NCBI GenBank assembly: GCA_016285515.1
Contig: JAEEQW010000004.1
Span: 1-64,000 of the forward strand
DNA: 64,000 bases
Origin: Bacteroidales bacterium
Lineage (GTDB): Bacteria; Bacteroidota; Bacteroidia; Bacteroidales; BM520
Direction: 5' to 3'
Both the position numbers and the translations under genes were made by a program. Positions 7,199-14,951 of the stretch are shown one piece after another. Position 1 is the first letter of the stretch. Every line of letters starts with the position of its first letter. The notes below the pieces were generated by a model. The model was not told the origin of the DNA, did no database searches, and saw nothing but the letters and a program-made list of their open reading frames with translations.

Positions 7199-9391
7199 CT
7201 ATATTACAAAGTTAAATTCGTCCTTAAATGGCAGCCCAAAGTCTCTATCGTATGAACCATACCAAATCAAAACACCGCTTGGCTCATGGCCGATAAGTGT
7301 ACTATTTTCCTTAAGGAACTTATCATAAACCTGAACACAATACTGCGAAATCTCTTGGCGTTCTCGTTTGGTTATATATTCTTCGTTTTTCAATTGATTG
7401 TATAATTCTTGGCTCTTTTGATTATAGGTATATACGAAGATGGACTGTGTATTGTTGTTAATTATCTTGTATTTATCCGCAATAGTCTGGAACAAGAATT
7501 TCTTTCTGTCCGCTGTAATATCCAGTTTATCTGTGTCAGCAAAGTTTTTAACAAGTTCTCTGTAATAGTAACTATAGAAATCGTGAGTATACAGTTTTCC
7601 TTCATTCCCTTTGTAAAGCATATTGGCAAACTCCAACCATGAACGATATTCTTTGCTTGGCTGGCCAGATTCTGTCAGTGCGAACAAATAGACATCACCT
7701 TTGATCAAACTCCCATTTTCATCCTTTAATTGTCCCTCTCGGTTGCATCGACCCGCCGACTGAATGATGGATTCCAAAGGTGCCAATTCCCTATATACCG
7801 TTGGAAAATCCATATCGACACCCGCTTCGATGAGTTGGGTGGAACTGACAATGATACGTTTCCCCTCCCTCAATGCCTGACGAATATTGGTTATAACCTC
7901 TTTTCTATGCGCAGGACACATATTAGTAGAAAGATGGAATAAATAATAATCGTCACATCCTTTCATCTCCTCAAAAAACAATCGGGCTTTCTTCTTGGTA
8001 TTAAAAACGACAAGAGCTGACTTGTTGCTTTCTGATACAATATCCGCTAATTCTGACACTGCTATTTCTTCATATTTATTCAGCGGATGGTAGGTTACTC
8101 GCCTTGTTTCTTCAAAAATGAGCTTGGGGTTTTCAACCAATGATTCTATCTTGCTTACTCCCTGAAACCCTTCTCTATCTTCAAAATCAGGTTGAGTAGC
8201 CGTACAGAACAACATGCTACATCTGCAAAGTTTTTGCAAATTATCCAGCATGGTCAGTGTCGGCTCAGTAACATTCAGAGGCAGCGTTTGTATCTCGTCA
8301 AAAATGATGATTGAATCTTGAATATTATGCAACTTTCTGCAAGCAGGCCTCTTATTGTCAAAAAGGGACTCAAAGAATTGTACGGAAGTTGTGATAATTA
8401 TGGGATAGTCCCAATTTTCCGTTGCCAATTGTTTGGAATTGTATTCATCTTTATCCTCATTTTCCGTATAAATCACATTAGAATGATGTTCAAGCACAAA
8501 ATCGTCCCCCTCATCTTTATTGAATATAGTCTTAAACACCTCTGCTGTCTGGTCAATGATGCTGATAAACGGCAAGACTATAATAATCCTCTTTATGTTC
8601 TTGTGATGTTGCGCGTGGTGCAATGCCCAATTCATACTGCAAAGGGTCTTTCCCAAGCCTGTAGGTAGGGTCAAAGAAAAGAATCCTTGTGGTAGAGAAG
8701 CTTTTGATTCCGCATATTTACGAACATTGTCTCGCAATTGAGCTATTATTGAAACGCCTTTTTCCTGATTATTTTGGAAAGATTCAAACTTCTTTCGCAG
8801 CTTGTTTAACAACACTTCTGTGTTTAGAGGGCAATTCTTTCTTGCTTCAAACTTGGTTTCATCAAAATGTCTTTCCGTATCAAGACTGTCAGCATCAACG
8901 AGAGAACTGTATAACATCCTGACAAATAGCTCTTGCTTTAGAATGTCCGTCAAGTCTTGAAACTCTTTATCATTCGGGATATTAAGTTTTTGTCCTATAT
9001 CCTCCTTCCATACTCTGCATATTTCACCATACGGACTATCATCCATATTTTGTTCTGCCATAATATCTTGTCGCATTTTTGGATTGTCTGGCAACCCGGC
9101 ATGATGTCCAAACACCGGAAAAACGACCTCCATCAATGATTGTTCTTTGGCGAAGATGGCTCCATAAATAGAATGTCTGACTTGATTGTTTTCCCCAGTA
9201 ATATGCTTTTGGAAAGCATCTGAATACTTACCAATATCATGAATGAGTCCACAAAACTCGTACAAATCTTCAAACGATTCTGACAAGGCAAATTTTCGGG
9301 TAAATGCACCTACGCCAGAACTATGTTCCTTCATCGTTTGCTTTTTGCCACTTGCGTTTTCAGAGTGAGCAATGTATTCTTTGTGTTCCAT
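7199..9391 (-). CDS. cas3: Cas3 helicase-nuclease with fused HD domain
   Basis: 730 residues. The N-terminal HD nuclease domain (about 1-200) shows EHSSGVGAF, LIHDIGKY, RHSIYGAIFA and FGHHAGLP. The helicase core follows: Walker A TLPTGLGKTLCSM, DEAD-box variant FDEIQTLP (usual in this subtype), FCTATQP, and motif VI with QSAGRCNREG after TQLIEAGVDMDFP. Cas3 is recruited by Cascade to unwind and degrade target DNA. All expected motifs are present, so the separate HD gene just upstream is not needed to supply a missing nuclease. It ends 12 bases before cas5c. Confidence 0.97.
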   Translation of the reverse strand: MEHKEYIAHSENASGKKQTMKEHSSGVGAFTRKFALSESFEDLYEFCGLIHDIGKYSDAFQKHITGENNQVRHSIYGAIFAKEQSLMEVVFPVFGHHAGLPDNPKMRQDIMAEQNMDDSPYGEICRVWKEDIGQKLNIPNDKEFQDLTDILKQELFVRMLYSSLVDADSLDTERHFDETKFEARKNCPLNTEVLLNKLRKKFESFQNNQEKGVSIIAQLRDNVRKYAESKASLPQGFFSLTLPTGLGKTLCSMNWALHHAQHHKNIKRIIIVLPFISIIDQTAEVFKTIFNKDEGDDFVLEHHSNVIYTENEDKDEYNSKQLATENWDYPIIITTSVQFFESLFDNKRPACRKLHNIQDSIIIFDEIQTLPLNVTEPTLTMLDNLQKLCRCSMLFCTATQPDFEDREGFQGVSKIESLVENPKLIFEETRRVTYHPLNKYEEIAVSELADIVSESNKSALVVFNTKKKARLFFEEMKGCDDYYLFHLSTNMCPAHRKEVITNIRQALREGKRIIVSSTQLIEAGVDMDFPTVYRELAPLESIIQSAGRCNREGQLKDENGSLIKGDVYLFALTESGQPSKEYRSWLEFANMLYKGNEGKLYTHDFYSYYYRELVKNFADTDKLDITADRKKFLFQTIADKYKIINNNTQSIFVYTYNQKSQELYNQLKNEEYITKRERQEISQYCVQVYDKFLKENSTLIGHEPSGVLIWYGSYDRDFGLPFKDEFNFVI

Positions 9392-9437
9392 ATATGCAAT
9401 ATTTCCGTTTCTGATCTTCGTCTATTCTATGCCTATT

Positions 9438-10016
9438 CTACGCCTTTCCTTCAAATACGTTACAATAATCGAACAAATAGCCCCACTTGGTTCGTCCATG
9501 AACGCTACTGCCATACCCTTCGCATACTCTACCCATATTCTTGGCATACTCAAACAGCTTGCTTGAGCCTACAAACAGCCTACCATCTCCGAGGTAACAG
9601 CCTGCTAGACCTATGTTAGTCCGAGTCAATTGTGTCACCAACGGTGTCACAATCTCCAAATCCTCAACATAATCACAATAGTCATAGAGCCCACGATGGT
9701 GACCAGCAATAGGTTGTGCAATCAATGGAGCAATCTGAGGATACTGTTTTTGCACAATGACAGCTCCAACGTAAGAGTGATTCGGTCTGCTTTTTATATG
9801 CGAGTATTCCTTGCTATATCCTGTGACACCTTGAATATACTTTTGCCATTCTACTTGCTCTTTTCCCTTGTCATGCAAACGTCCCATAAGCTTTCCATAA
9901 TCACCCATACCAAACTCAGCAGCAAAACTTTCGGCCCTCTCTGCAACGCCTTGTTGGTGGTCTGCGTTAGATTGGACTGCCATGTCAGACTGTCGTATAT
10001 GTGATATGATTTCCAT
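9438..10016 (-). CDS. Stand-alone HD-domain protein, Cas3''-like
   Basis: 192 residues, first gene of the cas operon, 46 bases before cas3. The first two thirds match a Cas3 HD domain motif by motif: NADHQQGVAERA, RLHDKGKEQ, NHSYVGAVIV and AGHHRGLYD, equivalent to EHSSGVGAF, LIHDIGKY, RHSIYGAIF and FGHHAGL in the neighbouring Cas3. The metal-binding residues appear intact. The last 60 or so residues (from about VTPLVTQLTR) were not recognised. It is either a working second HD nuclease or the kept front part of a broken second cas3; no helicase remnant is visible in the 46-base gap. It is not part of the standard I-C set. Confidence 0.8.
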   Translation of the reverse strand: MEIISHIRQSDMAVQSNADHQQGVAERAESFAAEFGMGDYGKLMGRLHDKGKEQVEWQKYIQGVTGYSKEYSHIKSRPNHSYVGAVIVQKQYPQIAPLIAQPIAGHHRGLYDYCDYVEDLEIVTPLVTQLTRTNIGLAGCYLGDGRLFVGSSKLFEYAKNMGRVCEGYGSSVHGRTKWGYLFDYCNVFEGKA

Positions 10017-10048
10017 AATGCTTCAATGGCTTTTTGATTTTCATGCTG

Positions 10049-10056
10049 CAAATTTA
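10049..10056 (-). promoter_or_regulatory. Candidate promoter of the cas operon
   Basis: CAAATTTA on the plus strand reads TAAATTTG on the minus strand, matching the Bacteroidetes -7 box TAnnTTTG, 33 bases before the HD gene start. A CAAA at 10072-10075 (TTTG on the minus strand) could be the upstream box, though the 15-base spacing is short. No other promoter-like site was seen inside the tightly packed operon. Confidence 0.5.
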
Positions 10057-10142
10057 CAACCAATACTGTTTCAAAACATGACACACCCCAATTTTTTTTC
10101 TGCCATGAGAAACGCCGACACATTCCGTCAATACATTTGGCT

Positions 10143-10172
10143 TTTGAAACAACGGAAACATTATTATCTTTG
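10143..10172 (+). promoter_or_regulatory. Bacteroidetes-type promoter, TTTG and TATCTTTG
   Basis: TTTG at 10143-10146 and TATCTTTG at 10165-10172, 18 bases apart, fit the Bacteroidetes sigma-ABfr pattern. The transcript would start near 10178, giving a very short leader before the ATG at 10190. Confidence 0.65.
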
Positions 10173-10189
10173 CCACAAAATATCACACA

Positions 10190-10465
10190 ATGGGATTAAC
10201 TCTTCTAATTTTCGGATTAATTAGCAACACTTTTCTTGCGGCACTGGTCGGATTGGTTGGAGCGAGAAGGAGAATCGGCTTTGGCTGGACATTCTTTCTG
10301 TCGGTTCTGTTTACACCGTTGATAGGTTTGATTATTTGTCTGCTGTCAGACAGGTTGCCGGATGGTGAAAGGAAATGGGGCTGCTTGGGTAGTATTTTGG
10401 CGATAATTACGATAGTGTTGCTGGTGTTTTTTGGATTAATGATTTTGGGAGCAGCGGCAGCATAA
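10190..10465 (+). CDS. Small membrane protein of unknown function
   Basis: 91 residues with about three hydrophobic segments (residues 3-24, 32-53 and 67-90). A basic loop ARRRIGFG follows the first and LSDRLPDGERKWG joins the second and third. The family was not recognised. It has its own promoter with the ATG only about 18 bases from the -7 box, and lies 15 bases before mutT on the same strand, so the two may share a transcript. It is divergent from the cas operon. A link to defence is only positional. Confidence 0.7.
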   Translation: MGLTLLIFGLISNTFLAALVGLVGARRRIGFGWTFFLSVLFTPLIGLIICLLSDRLPDGERKWGCLGSILAIITIVLLVFFGLMILGAAAA

Positions 10466-10480
10466 ATACATGTTATCAAC

Positions 10481-10870
10481 ATGAACAAAACAATACAAGT
10501 GGTGGCAGCCATCATCCACGACTCTGAGGGGCGTATCTTCGCAACACAGCGAGGATATGGGGACTTTAAGGACTACTGGGAGTTTCCTGGCGGCAAGATG
10601 GAGGCCGGAGAAACGGCAGAGGAAGCTTTGAAGCGCGAGATATGGGAGGAATTGGAGACGCGGATTGTGGTTGAACGGTTTGTAATGACGGTGGAATGGG
10701 ACTACCCGCAGTTTCACTTGACGATGCATTGTTACCTCTGCCACGTGGAGAGCGGTTATCTGGAGCTGAAAGAGCATGAAGCGGCACGATGGCTGGCGAA
10801 AGATGAATTGGAGAGCGTGGAATGGCTGCCCGCAGACTTACAGATAATTGCATTGCTAAAAGACAGCTGA
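10481..10870 (+). CDS. mutT: MutT-type Nudix hydrolase
   Basis: 129 residues. The Nudix box is complete, starting GGKMEAGETAEEALKRE and ending IWEELET, with WEFPGGK just before it as in MutT. MutT removes oxidised guanine nucleotides such as 8-oxo-dGTP before they enter DNA. The length and the start MNKTIQVVAAIIHD fit the 8-oxo-dGTP diphosphatase group. It is convergent with folC and follows the small membrane protein by 15 bases. Confidence 0.9.
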   Translation: MNKTIQVVAAIIHDSEGRIFATQRGYGDFKDYWEFPGGKMEAGETAEEALKREIWEELETRIVVERFVMTVEWDYPQFHLTMHCYLCHVESGYLELKEHEAARWLAKDELESVEWLPADLQIIALLKDS

Positions 10871-10919
10871 TGTATGGTATTGCAAACGAATGACAAAACC
10901 ATCACAAACAAAGGTCCGT

Positions 10920-12212
10920 TCAATGTAAGGAGGACAAAATATCCGCAACGACAAACGTGCTGCCGCCAACGTAAATCAAATCATCAGGCAATGCGGCAGC
11001 CCTTGCGGCCTGTAACGCATCCATGCACGATTCATACGCTGTGCCGCTAATTCCGGCCTTGGCAAACCACCCCATAAGCACATCAACATTCATCCCGCGA
11101 GGAATGTCAGGCCTGCAAAAATAATATGTCGCATCCTTCGGGAACAAATTTATGGTTTTATCCATCTTCTTGTCGGAAACGGCTCCGAAAATGATATGAA
11201 GCCTGCGATATTTGGCAAAACTTATCATCTCCAGCGTCTCGGCAAGTCCCTCTGCATTATGTCCAGTATCACAGACTGTCAAAGGGTTACGGCCGATTAT
11301 ATCCCATCTTCCCCTCAATATCGATGACTTCAGCCCGTCAAGAACTGCCTGCTTAGGAATGAAGACCTGTTTCGACAGCACTTCGACAGTTGCAAGAACA
11401 GAAGTGATATTCTTAATTTCATAATGTCCGACAAGAGCACTCTCAACATCATAGACCTCATCGGTCAATCCCGATACTGCCCTAAAGCTCAGTTTATCCA
11501 CGGTCTGCACCACATCGGAAATCTGAAACACCTGGTCAGCGAATATTAGCGGTGCATCTTCCTGAAAAGCCTTTTTCACATACACCATCGTTGTTTCCGG
11601 CTGGGTCTCCCCTATCACAGCAGGGACGTTTTTCTTGATAATTCCAGCCTTTTCGAACGCTATGGCAGGAAGTGTATTTCCCAAGAACTGAGTATGGTCG
11701 AACCCTATATTCGTTATCATGCTAACCAGCGGAGTGATGACGTTGGTAGAGTCCAGCCTGCCGCCAAGTCCAACCTCTATCACGGCATAATCAACCTTCA
11801 TGTCAACGAAATACTTGACAGCAAGCACAAATGTCATTTCAAAGAAAGAAGGCTGAAGTTTTTCGAAAACGGCCTTGTTACTTTCAACGAAATCAGCCAC
11901 ATAGTCCTTGTCTATCATCTTTCCGTCAACAATGATTCTTTCGCGGAAGTCAATAAGATGCGGGGATGTATAAAGTCCGACCTTATAGCCTGCCTTTTGA
12001 AGTATTGACGCCATAAAATGCGATGATGACGTTTTGCCGTTGGTGCCGGCGATATGTATGCATCGCAGTTGATTCTGCGGATTTCCGAAATGTTCACATA
12101 AAAGTACCGTGTTGGTGATGTCGGTCTTATATGCTGCAGCCCCAACTCTATGGTACATTGGCAACTGCGCCTGCATATATTTGACGCAGTCCTCATACCT
12201 GTTATTACTCAT
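10920..12212 (-). CDS. folC: Folylpolyglutamate synthase / dihydrofolate synthase
   Basis: 430 residues, normal for FolC. The Mur-ligase-like ATP site IAGTNGKTSSSHFMASIL lies near residue 52, followed by VGLYTSPHLIDFRERI and the C-terminal domain with VCDTGHNAEGL. FolC joins glutamate to dihydropteroate and adds glutamates to folates in the cytosol. The start overlaps the tonB-like gene by 8 bases, so it probably rides on the ExbB-ExbD-TonB transcript, a mix of membrane energisation and folate metabolism. Confidence 0.95.
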   Translation of the reverse strand: MSNNRYEDCVKYMQAQLPMYHRVGAAAYKTDITNTVLLCEHFGNPQNQLRCIHIAGTNGKTSSSHFMASILQKAGYKVGLYTSPHLIDFRERIIVDGKMIDKDYVADFVESNKAVFEKLQPSFFEMTFVLAVKYFVDMKVDYAVIEVGLGGRLDSTNVITPLVSMITNIGFDHTQFLGNTLPAIAFEKAGIIKKNVPAVIGETQPETTMVYVKKAFQEDAPLIFADQVFQISDVVQTVDKLSFRAVSGLTDEVYDVESALVGHYEIKNITSVLATVEVLSKQVFIPKQAVLDGLKSSILRGRWDIIGRNPLTVCDTGHNAEGLAETLEMISFAKYRRLHIIFGAVSDKKMDKTINLFPKDATYYFCRPDIPRGMNVDVLMGWFAKAGISGTAYESCMDALQAARAAALPDDLIYVGGSTFVVADILSSLH

Positions 12213-12981
12213 TTACCCTTCTGAAATTATATGTGATTGTACCTTTTTGTCTCTCGGAGGCATCAGGTTTTGCGGAGAACTTGGTTCTCATGGCTGCCTC
12301 GTATGCCTTCTTCCATAAATTCTGGTCTGTTATGGTTGTACCTCTCACACCGGCTGTAGCTTCGACAACCTTGCCCTTCTTGTCAACAATTATCTCTACC
12401 ACGATTGTACCCTGTTCCTGCGAAGTGTATTCAGGTTTAGGAATTCCGCCGATGGGGCTTCTGCCTTCGAGGCTAAAGGACGTACCGTTACCGCTTCCGC
12501 CCAAGCCATTAAGATTATCGCTGTCAGGGTTCCCATATTCCGAGCCGCCGGTGCCTGACTGTCCTGAGGTGCCGGAATTGCCGGAATTGTTGCTGTTCGA
12601 CTTGGAGCCCTTATACAAGGCATTCGGGTTCACTACAGGCTCAGGTTTGCCGACTTCGGGAATTTCCTGTTTTTCGTTCTCCTTCTTGTCCTTGTCATCA
12701 TCCTTCTCTTCGGGGATATATGGCTCGTCTTCCGACTGGGAGGTTATCAGCTTGTTGTCATCTTTCGAGACTTCTTCATCAGGCTGGGCTGGGGCTGGAT
12801 TCACGAAATAATCGTTGGCAGCACCGGCATCGCTGTAGCCAAAACGAACTTCAACGCCTTCTTCGCCAGGTAATGGCAATGGGGTTACAAAAGCGGATAG
12901 CAGACAGAAAATCAGCACACCCACATGAACCAGTATTGTCACTGCCAAAGCAGTCGTTTTAGTTTTCTTTTCGAAATCCAT
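12205..12981 (-). CDS. tonB: TonB-family energy transducer
   Basis: 258 residues. One N-terminal membrane segment (about 9-33, LAVTILVHVGVLIFCLL) is followed by an acidic/lysine-rich stretch, then a Gly/Ser/Asn-rich linker (about 130-175) instead of the usual proline-rich arm, and a C-terminal TonB-like domain (GTIVVEIIVDKKGKVVEA). It would carry proton-motive energy from ExbB/ExbD to outer-membrane receptors. ExbD ends 6 bases upstream and folC overlaps by 8 bases. The linker type may reflect a TolA/TonB variant; the exact partner receptors are not in the window. Confidence 0.88.
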   Translation of the reverse strand: MDFEKKTKTTALAVTILVHVGVLIFCLLSAFVTPLPLPGEEGVEVRFGYSDAGAANDYFVNPAPAQPDEEVSKDDNKLITSQSEDEPYIPEEKDDDKDKKENEKQEIPEVGKPEPVVNPNALYKGSKSNSNNSGNSGTSGQSGTGGSEYGNPDSDNLNGLGGSGNGTSFSLEGRSPIGGIPKPEYTSQEQGTIVVEIIVDKKGKVVEATAGVRGTTITDQNLWKKAYEAAMRTKFSAKPDASERQKGTITYNFRRVNE

Positions 12982-12987
12982 GATTCA

Positions 12988-13407
12988 TCATTTTTTCTTT
13001 GGACTTGTCGCCAATATCACCTTATTCTTCGCGTCATACATTGCGTTGACATTGTTGACAGCGTCTATAACATTTACAAGATATTGAATTTCAACGGTTT
13101 TATCAGCTCTGACAACCACCGATGCATCTGTCTCACCCGCTAATCTCTCCTGCAGAATCGGTTCAAGCTGTTTCAGGTCAATCATATTCTCCTCCACATA
13201 ATAATTGTATTTATCATCGATATAGACTGTCACCGAAGCCGGTTTTGCCATAGTCTTGCTATTGGAGCTTGGAAGCAACAGTTTTACCGCATTGGGGCTC
13301 ACCAGTGTGGAGGTAAGCATGAAAAAAATCAGCAGCAGAAAAACAAGGTCCGACATGGAGGACATGTTCGGGGTGTCCTGTACTGCTTTTTTATAACGGA
13401 TATTCAT
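12988..13407 (-). CDS. exbD: ExbD/TolR biopolymer transport protein
   Basis: 139 residues. A single membrane segment near 20-42 contains the essential aspartate in MSDLVFLLLIFFML, followed by a periplasmic domain (VTVYIDDKYNYYVEEN, VVRADKTVEIQYLVNVIDAV). It works with ExbB as the proton-driven motor for TonB. Spacing is 7 bases from exbB and 6 from the tonB-like gene. Confidence 0.95.
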   Translation of the reverse strand: MNIRYKKAVQDTPNMSSMSDLVFLLLIFFMLTSTLVSPNAVKLLLPSSNSKTMAKPASVTVYIDDKYNYYVEENMIDLKQLEPILQERLAGETDASVVVRADKTVEIQYLVNVIDAVNNVNAMYDAKNKVILATSPKKK

Positions 13408-13414
13408 GACAAGA

Positions 13415-14134
13415 CTATTTATCAGTTGGTTCGTTCAAAAGATCGAGGAAGTCCATTGACTGTGCTTGAAGCAGGAAGCCGACTTTGTTAATCCTGGAAT
13501 TCAGAATATTATGAAGCACGTATGCGGTAATACCCACGATAAGACCACCGATGGTTGTAACCATTGCCTGGTAAATGCCGGTTGCCAGCAGTGCAATGTC
13601 AAGGTTGTTACCTGCTACCGACATGTTGTAGAAAGCATTGACCATACCGATTACAGTTCCCAAAAAACCGAGCATTGGTGCGGCACCGCCAATCACTCCC
13701 ACCAAAGCTACATTCTTATCAAGAGATGCAAGTTCCACATTGGCAGTTGTTTCAATAGCCTTGTCAATATCACTCTTTGTACTATTGCCAAGTCTTGAGA
13801 GACCGCTGTCAATCACATGTGACAAAGGTGAATCAGTGGTCTGGCACAAAATACGGGCAGCTTTGATGTCACCATTGTAAATGTAAGACCTGATTTTACT
13901 CATGAAATCCTTGTCAAACTTACCCGCCTTATTGATGACCAACAGACGTTCAACGAAAATGTAGATGGCTATAATCGACATTGCAAGCAGGAGGTACATA
14001 ATCCAGCCGCCATAATTAAACATTTGCCAAAATGAAGTTTTCATTTCACCCGAGACATCCTGAACAGCACCTCCGATAACAGTGTCATTGGCAGCTTGCA
14101 ACAGCACAAACATCTTATTTAATATGATTCCCAT
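13415..14134 (-). CDS. exbB: ExbB/TolQ/MotA proton channel protein
   Basis: 239 residues with about three membrane segments (near 38-60, 135-160 and 180-205). The MotA/TolQ/ExbB block is clear: VALVGVIGGAAPMLGFLGTVIGMVNAF and LLATGIYQAMVTTIGGLIVGI. First gene of the exbB-exbD-tonB-folC cluster, with a TACTTTTG-type promoter 31 bases upstream. Confidence 0.95.
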   Translation of the reverse strand: MGIILNKMFVLLQAANDTVIGGAVQDVSGEMKTSFWQMFNYGGWIMYLLLAMSIIAIYIFVERLLVINKAGKFDKDFMSKIRSYIYNGDIKAARILCQTTDSPLSHVIDSGLSRLGNSTKSDIDKAIETTANVELASLDKNVALVGVIGGAAPMLGFLGTVIGMVNAFYNMSVAGNNLDIALLATGIYQAMVTTIGGLIVGITAYVLHNILNSRINKVGFLLQAQSMDFLDLLNEPTDK

Positions 14135-14164
14135 AATTTATATTTTTAATTTTGATTTAAAACG

Positions 14165-14172
14165 CAAAAGTA
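14165..14172 (-). promoter_or_regulatory. Promoter -7 box for exbB
   Basis: CAAAAGTA on the plus strand reads TACTTTTG on the minus strand, matching TAnnTTTG, 31 bases before the exbB ATG. Confidence 0.6.
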
Positions 14173-14184
14173 AGCATTTTATTA

Positions 14185-14223
14185 TAAAAAAAACTCGCAA
14201 CTTTAATAATTAAAGCTGCGAGT
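14185..14223 (-). terminator. Intrinsic terminator after tRNA-Lys
   Basis: On the minus strand ACTCGCA-CTTTAAT pairs with ATTAAAG-TGCGAGT with one mismatch and is followed directly by a run of T. It lies 34 bases after the 3' end of tRNA-Lys and upstream of the exbB promoter, so it separates the two units. Confidence 0.85.
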
Positions 14224-14256
14224 CAACACATAAATACATTTACCCATGAAAAAAGG

Positions 14257-14329
14257 TGTCCCCGGAGAGACTCGAACTCTCGACCCAATGATTAAGAGTC
14301 ATTTGCTCTACCAACTGAGCTACGGAGAC
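14257..14329 (-). tRNA. tRNA-Lys (CTT)
   Basis: 73 bases. The acceptor arms GTCTCCG / CGGGGAC pair, the D loop AGTTGGTAGAGC and T loop TTCGAGT are standard, and the anticodon loop CTCTTAA gives CTT. No CCA is encoded, discriminator A. Confidence 0.95.
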
Positions 14330-14417
14330 GTTTTTTCCGCCTGCAAAATTATAAAAATTTCATGGAATGAATTACTTTTTCAAAAATATTTTTTCAAATC
14401 ACCTAACTCACAACCAA

Positions 14418-14951
14418 TCAATCGATTAAATCATCGAATCGTGGATCTCCAGAGACAATACTCTTCAATCTTTGCTTATATTGCCACCGGCTTCTGCGGG
14501 TTTCAGAATCATTCTGCATCATAATTTTGCATTGTTCATCTTTCATCTTACTCATACTGTCATGCAGAATTTTTTCCCGCAATTCACACATCATCTTTTC
14601 ATTTCGTTCATTTTCAGGATTATATGAATCGGACAAGTTCAAACGTTCAATAGCCTGATGCTGTTTCATCTCATCTCTTTTTCTGACTTTAATGAGATTT
14701 CGGGCAATCGAATACATGAGTGTCGTGAGCGAACATGTCAGTACCATCCCTTCCCTAATCTTACAAACAAGCAACAAAACGCAATCCTGAAAGATATCTT
14801 TGGCATCTTCCTCCGAATAATTGTAATCAGCAACAAGTTTACGAATATATGGGAAAATATCGCTATATAGCATTTCTTCAGCTTCTCTGTCATCATTCGA
14901 CAGAATTGCCTCAATAATCCTTTTATCAGTATTCTTGTCGGTCTTACTCAT
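14418..14951 (-). CDS. Sigma-70 family (ECF-like) factor with shortened region 4
   Basis: 177 residues. Region 2 is clear (YSEEDAKDIFQDCVLLLVCKI, LTTLMYSIARNLIKVRKRDE). The expected region 4 starts normally (DSMSKMKDEQCKIM) and ends in a plausible tail (WQYKQRLKSIVSGDPRFDD). The stretch of roughly 15-18 residues that normally forms the first part of the helix-turn-helix seems to be missing, without a frameshift. Promoter -35 recognition may therefore be changed or lost. The start overlaps the dnaE stop by 4 bases (ATGA), implying translational coupling to DNA polymerase, an uncommon pairing. No anti-sigma gene is adjacent. Confidence 0.75.
   Translation of the reverse strand: MSKTDKNTDKRIIEAILSNDDREAEEMLYSDIFPYIRKLVADYNYSEEDAKDIFQDCVLLLVCKIREGMVLTCSLTTLMYSIARNLIKVRKRDEMKQHQAIERLNLSDSYNPENERNEKMMCELREKILHDSMSKMKDEQCKIMMQNDSETRRSRWQYKQRLKSIVSGDPRFDDLID

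Noticed and set aside
7199-9391. DEIQ instead of DEAH in Cas3 as a possible inactivating change
   Set aside because: I-C Cas3 proteins commonly have this type of variant (DEVQ/DEIQ), and all other helicase motifs are present.
415-10016. Absence of cas6 as a sign of a defective locus
   Set aside because: Type I-C systems use Cas5 for crRNA processing, and cas5c is intact.
9851-10186. Overlapping 111-codon frame at the start of the cas operon
   Set aside because: It is in another frame of the HD gene and its promoter and shows no domain.
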